This document shows, in pieces, positions 63,948 through 64,000 of a DNA stretch of 64,000 nucleotides (position 1 is its first letter; each line of letters opens with the position of its first letter). This stretch comes from Nocardioides sp. B-3 (lineage in GTDB: Bacteria; Actinomycetota; Actinomycetes; Propionibacteriales; Nocardioidaceae): the NCBI RefSeq assembly GCF_024703895.1, contig NZ_CP087968.1, positions 2,108,001-2,172,000 on the forward strand. Direction: 5' to 3'. Made by a program: the position numbers and the translations under genes. The notes under the pieces are model-generated. The model was not told where the DNA came from. It did not search any database and saw only the letters and a program-made list of their open reading frames with translations.

Positions 63948-64000
63948 GTGAGCAAGACGACCGCGGCCCGTCCGCGCCAGACCACCATGGCCGGCGTGAT
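63948..64000 (+). CDS. start of an unidentified gene (partial)
   Basis: A GTG at 63948 opens a frame reading MSKTTAARPRQTTMAGV to the window edge, with GAGCAG just before it. A short repeat, CCACC-TCGA-TGGTGG, lies between it and the preceding stop. Too little remains to name it. Confidence 0.4.
   Translation, partial: MSKTTAARPRQTTMAGV

Overview
The window is about 70% GC, densely coded, uses many GTG and TTG starts and ATGA or GTGA stop/start overlaps, and carries an HspR/HAIR heat-shock regulon. It reads as chromosomal DNA of an actinobacterium; the gene content (DUF222-HNH protein, Abi-alpha-like protein, tripartite tricarboxylate transporter, DUF6230/DUF6114 proteins) suits the Nocardioides/Propionibacteriales group, but that placement is inference. 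I see no rRNA, tRNA, CRISPR, transposase or integrase.

Sequence quality shapes the whole annotation. More than half of the long genes, including dnaK, grpE, dnaJ and clpB, contain one or more single-base indels, mostly an extra G or C in runs such as CCGGG or CCCGG. Removing them restores family motifs and a length divisible by three. CDS coordinates below are the restored genes from first start to true stop; residue numbers refer to the restored protein.

Layout. 1-2981: end of a substrate-binding protein, a class III aminotransferase and an MmsA-type aldehyde dehydrogenase. 3015-3962: truncated Dabb gene with two 34-bp palindromes, and an SGNH hydrolase. 4049-8289: dnaK-grpE-dnaJ-hspR behind a HAIR operator. 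8292-15928: acyltransferase, LuxR regulator, a pentapeptide/PfkB/isochorismatase operon, DUF445 and Abi-alpha-like pair.

16015-24696 is the most distinctive part: a self-contained envelope-protein island. Two TetR genes lead in, a type I signal peptidase is translationally coupled to a diverged DUF6230-like protein on the minus strand, and a divergent seven-gene plus-strand operon encodes secreted DUF6230 proteins, two DUF6114 membrane proteins and an unclassified secreted protein. A third paralogous TetR closes the island. Neither DUF family has a function I know of.

24755-35225: alpha/beta hydrolase, DUF2786 protein, an unrecognised gene pair, HAIR-controlled clpB, a secreted lipase with two NPCBM-like domains, DoxX and a GlcD-like oxidase. 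35245-47200: AEC permease, 2-hydroxyacid dehydrogenase, galactarate/talarate dehydratase with its GntR regulator, PaaX, SDR, enoyl-CoA hydratase, and a TctC-TctB-TctA-UspA-glucarate dehydratase operon opposite a LysR gene. 47222-59318: VOC protein, CDP-glycerol-type transferase, oxidoreductases, tandem NYN-domain genes, DUF222-HNH, phosphoesterase, hydrolase, a PD-(D/E)XK-type protein and a BBE-like oxidase. 59533-63227: a D-glucarate operon (5-keto-4-deoxyglucarate dehydratase, semialdehyde dehydrogenase, glucarate dehydratase) that would convert glucarate to 2-oxoglutarate. The window ends in a membrane protein and the start of another gene. No stretch longer than about 250 bases is free of genes.
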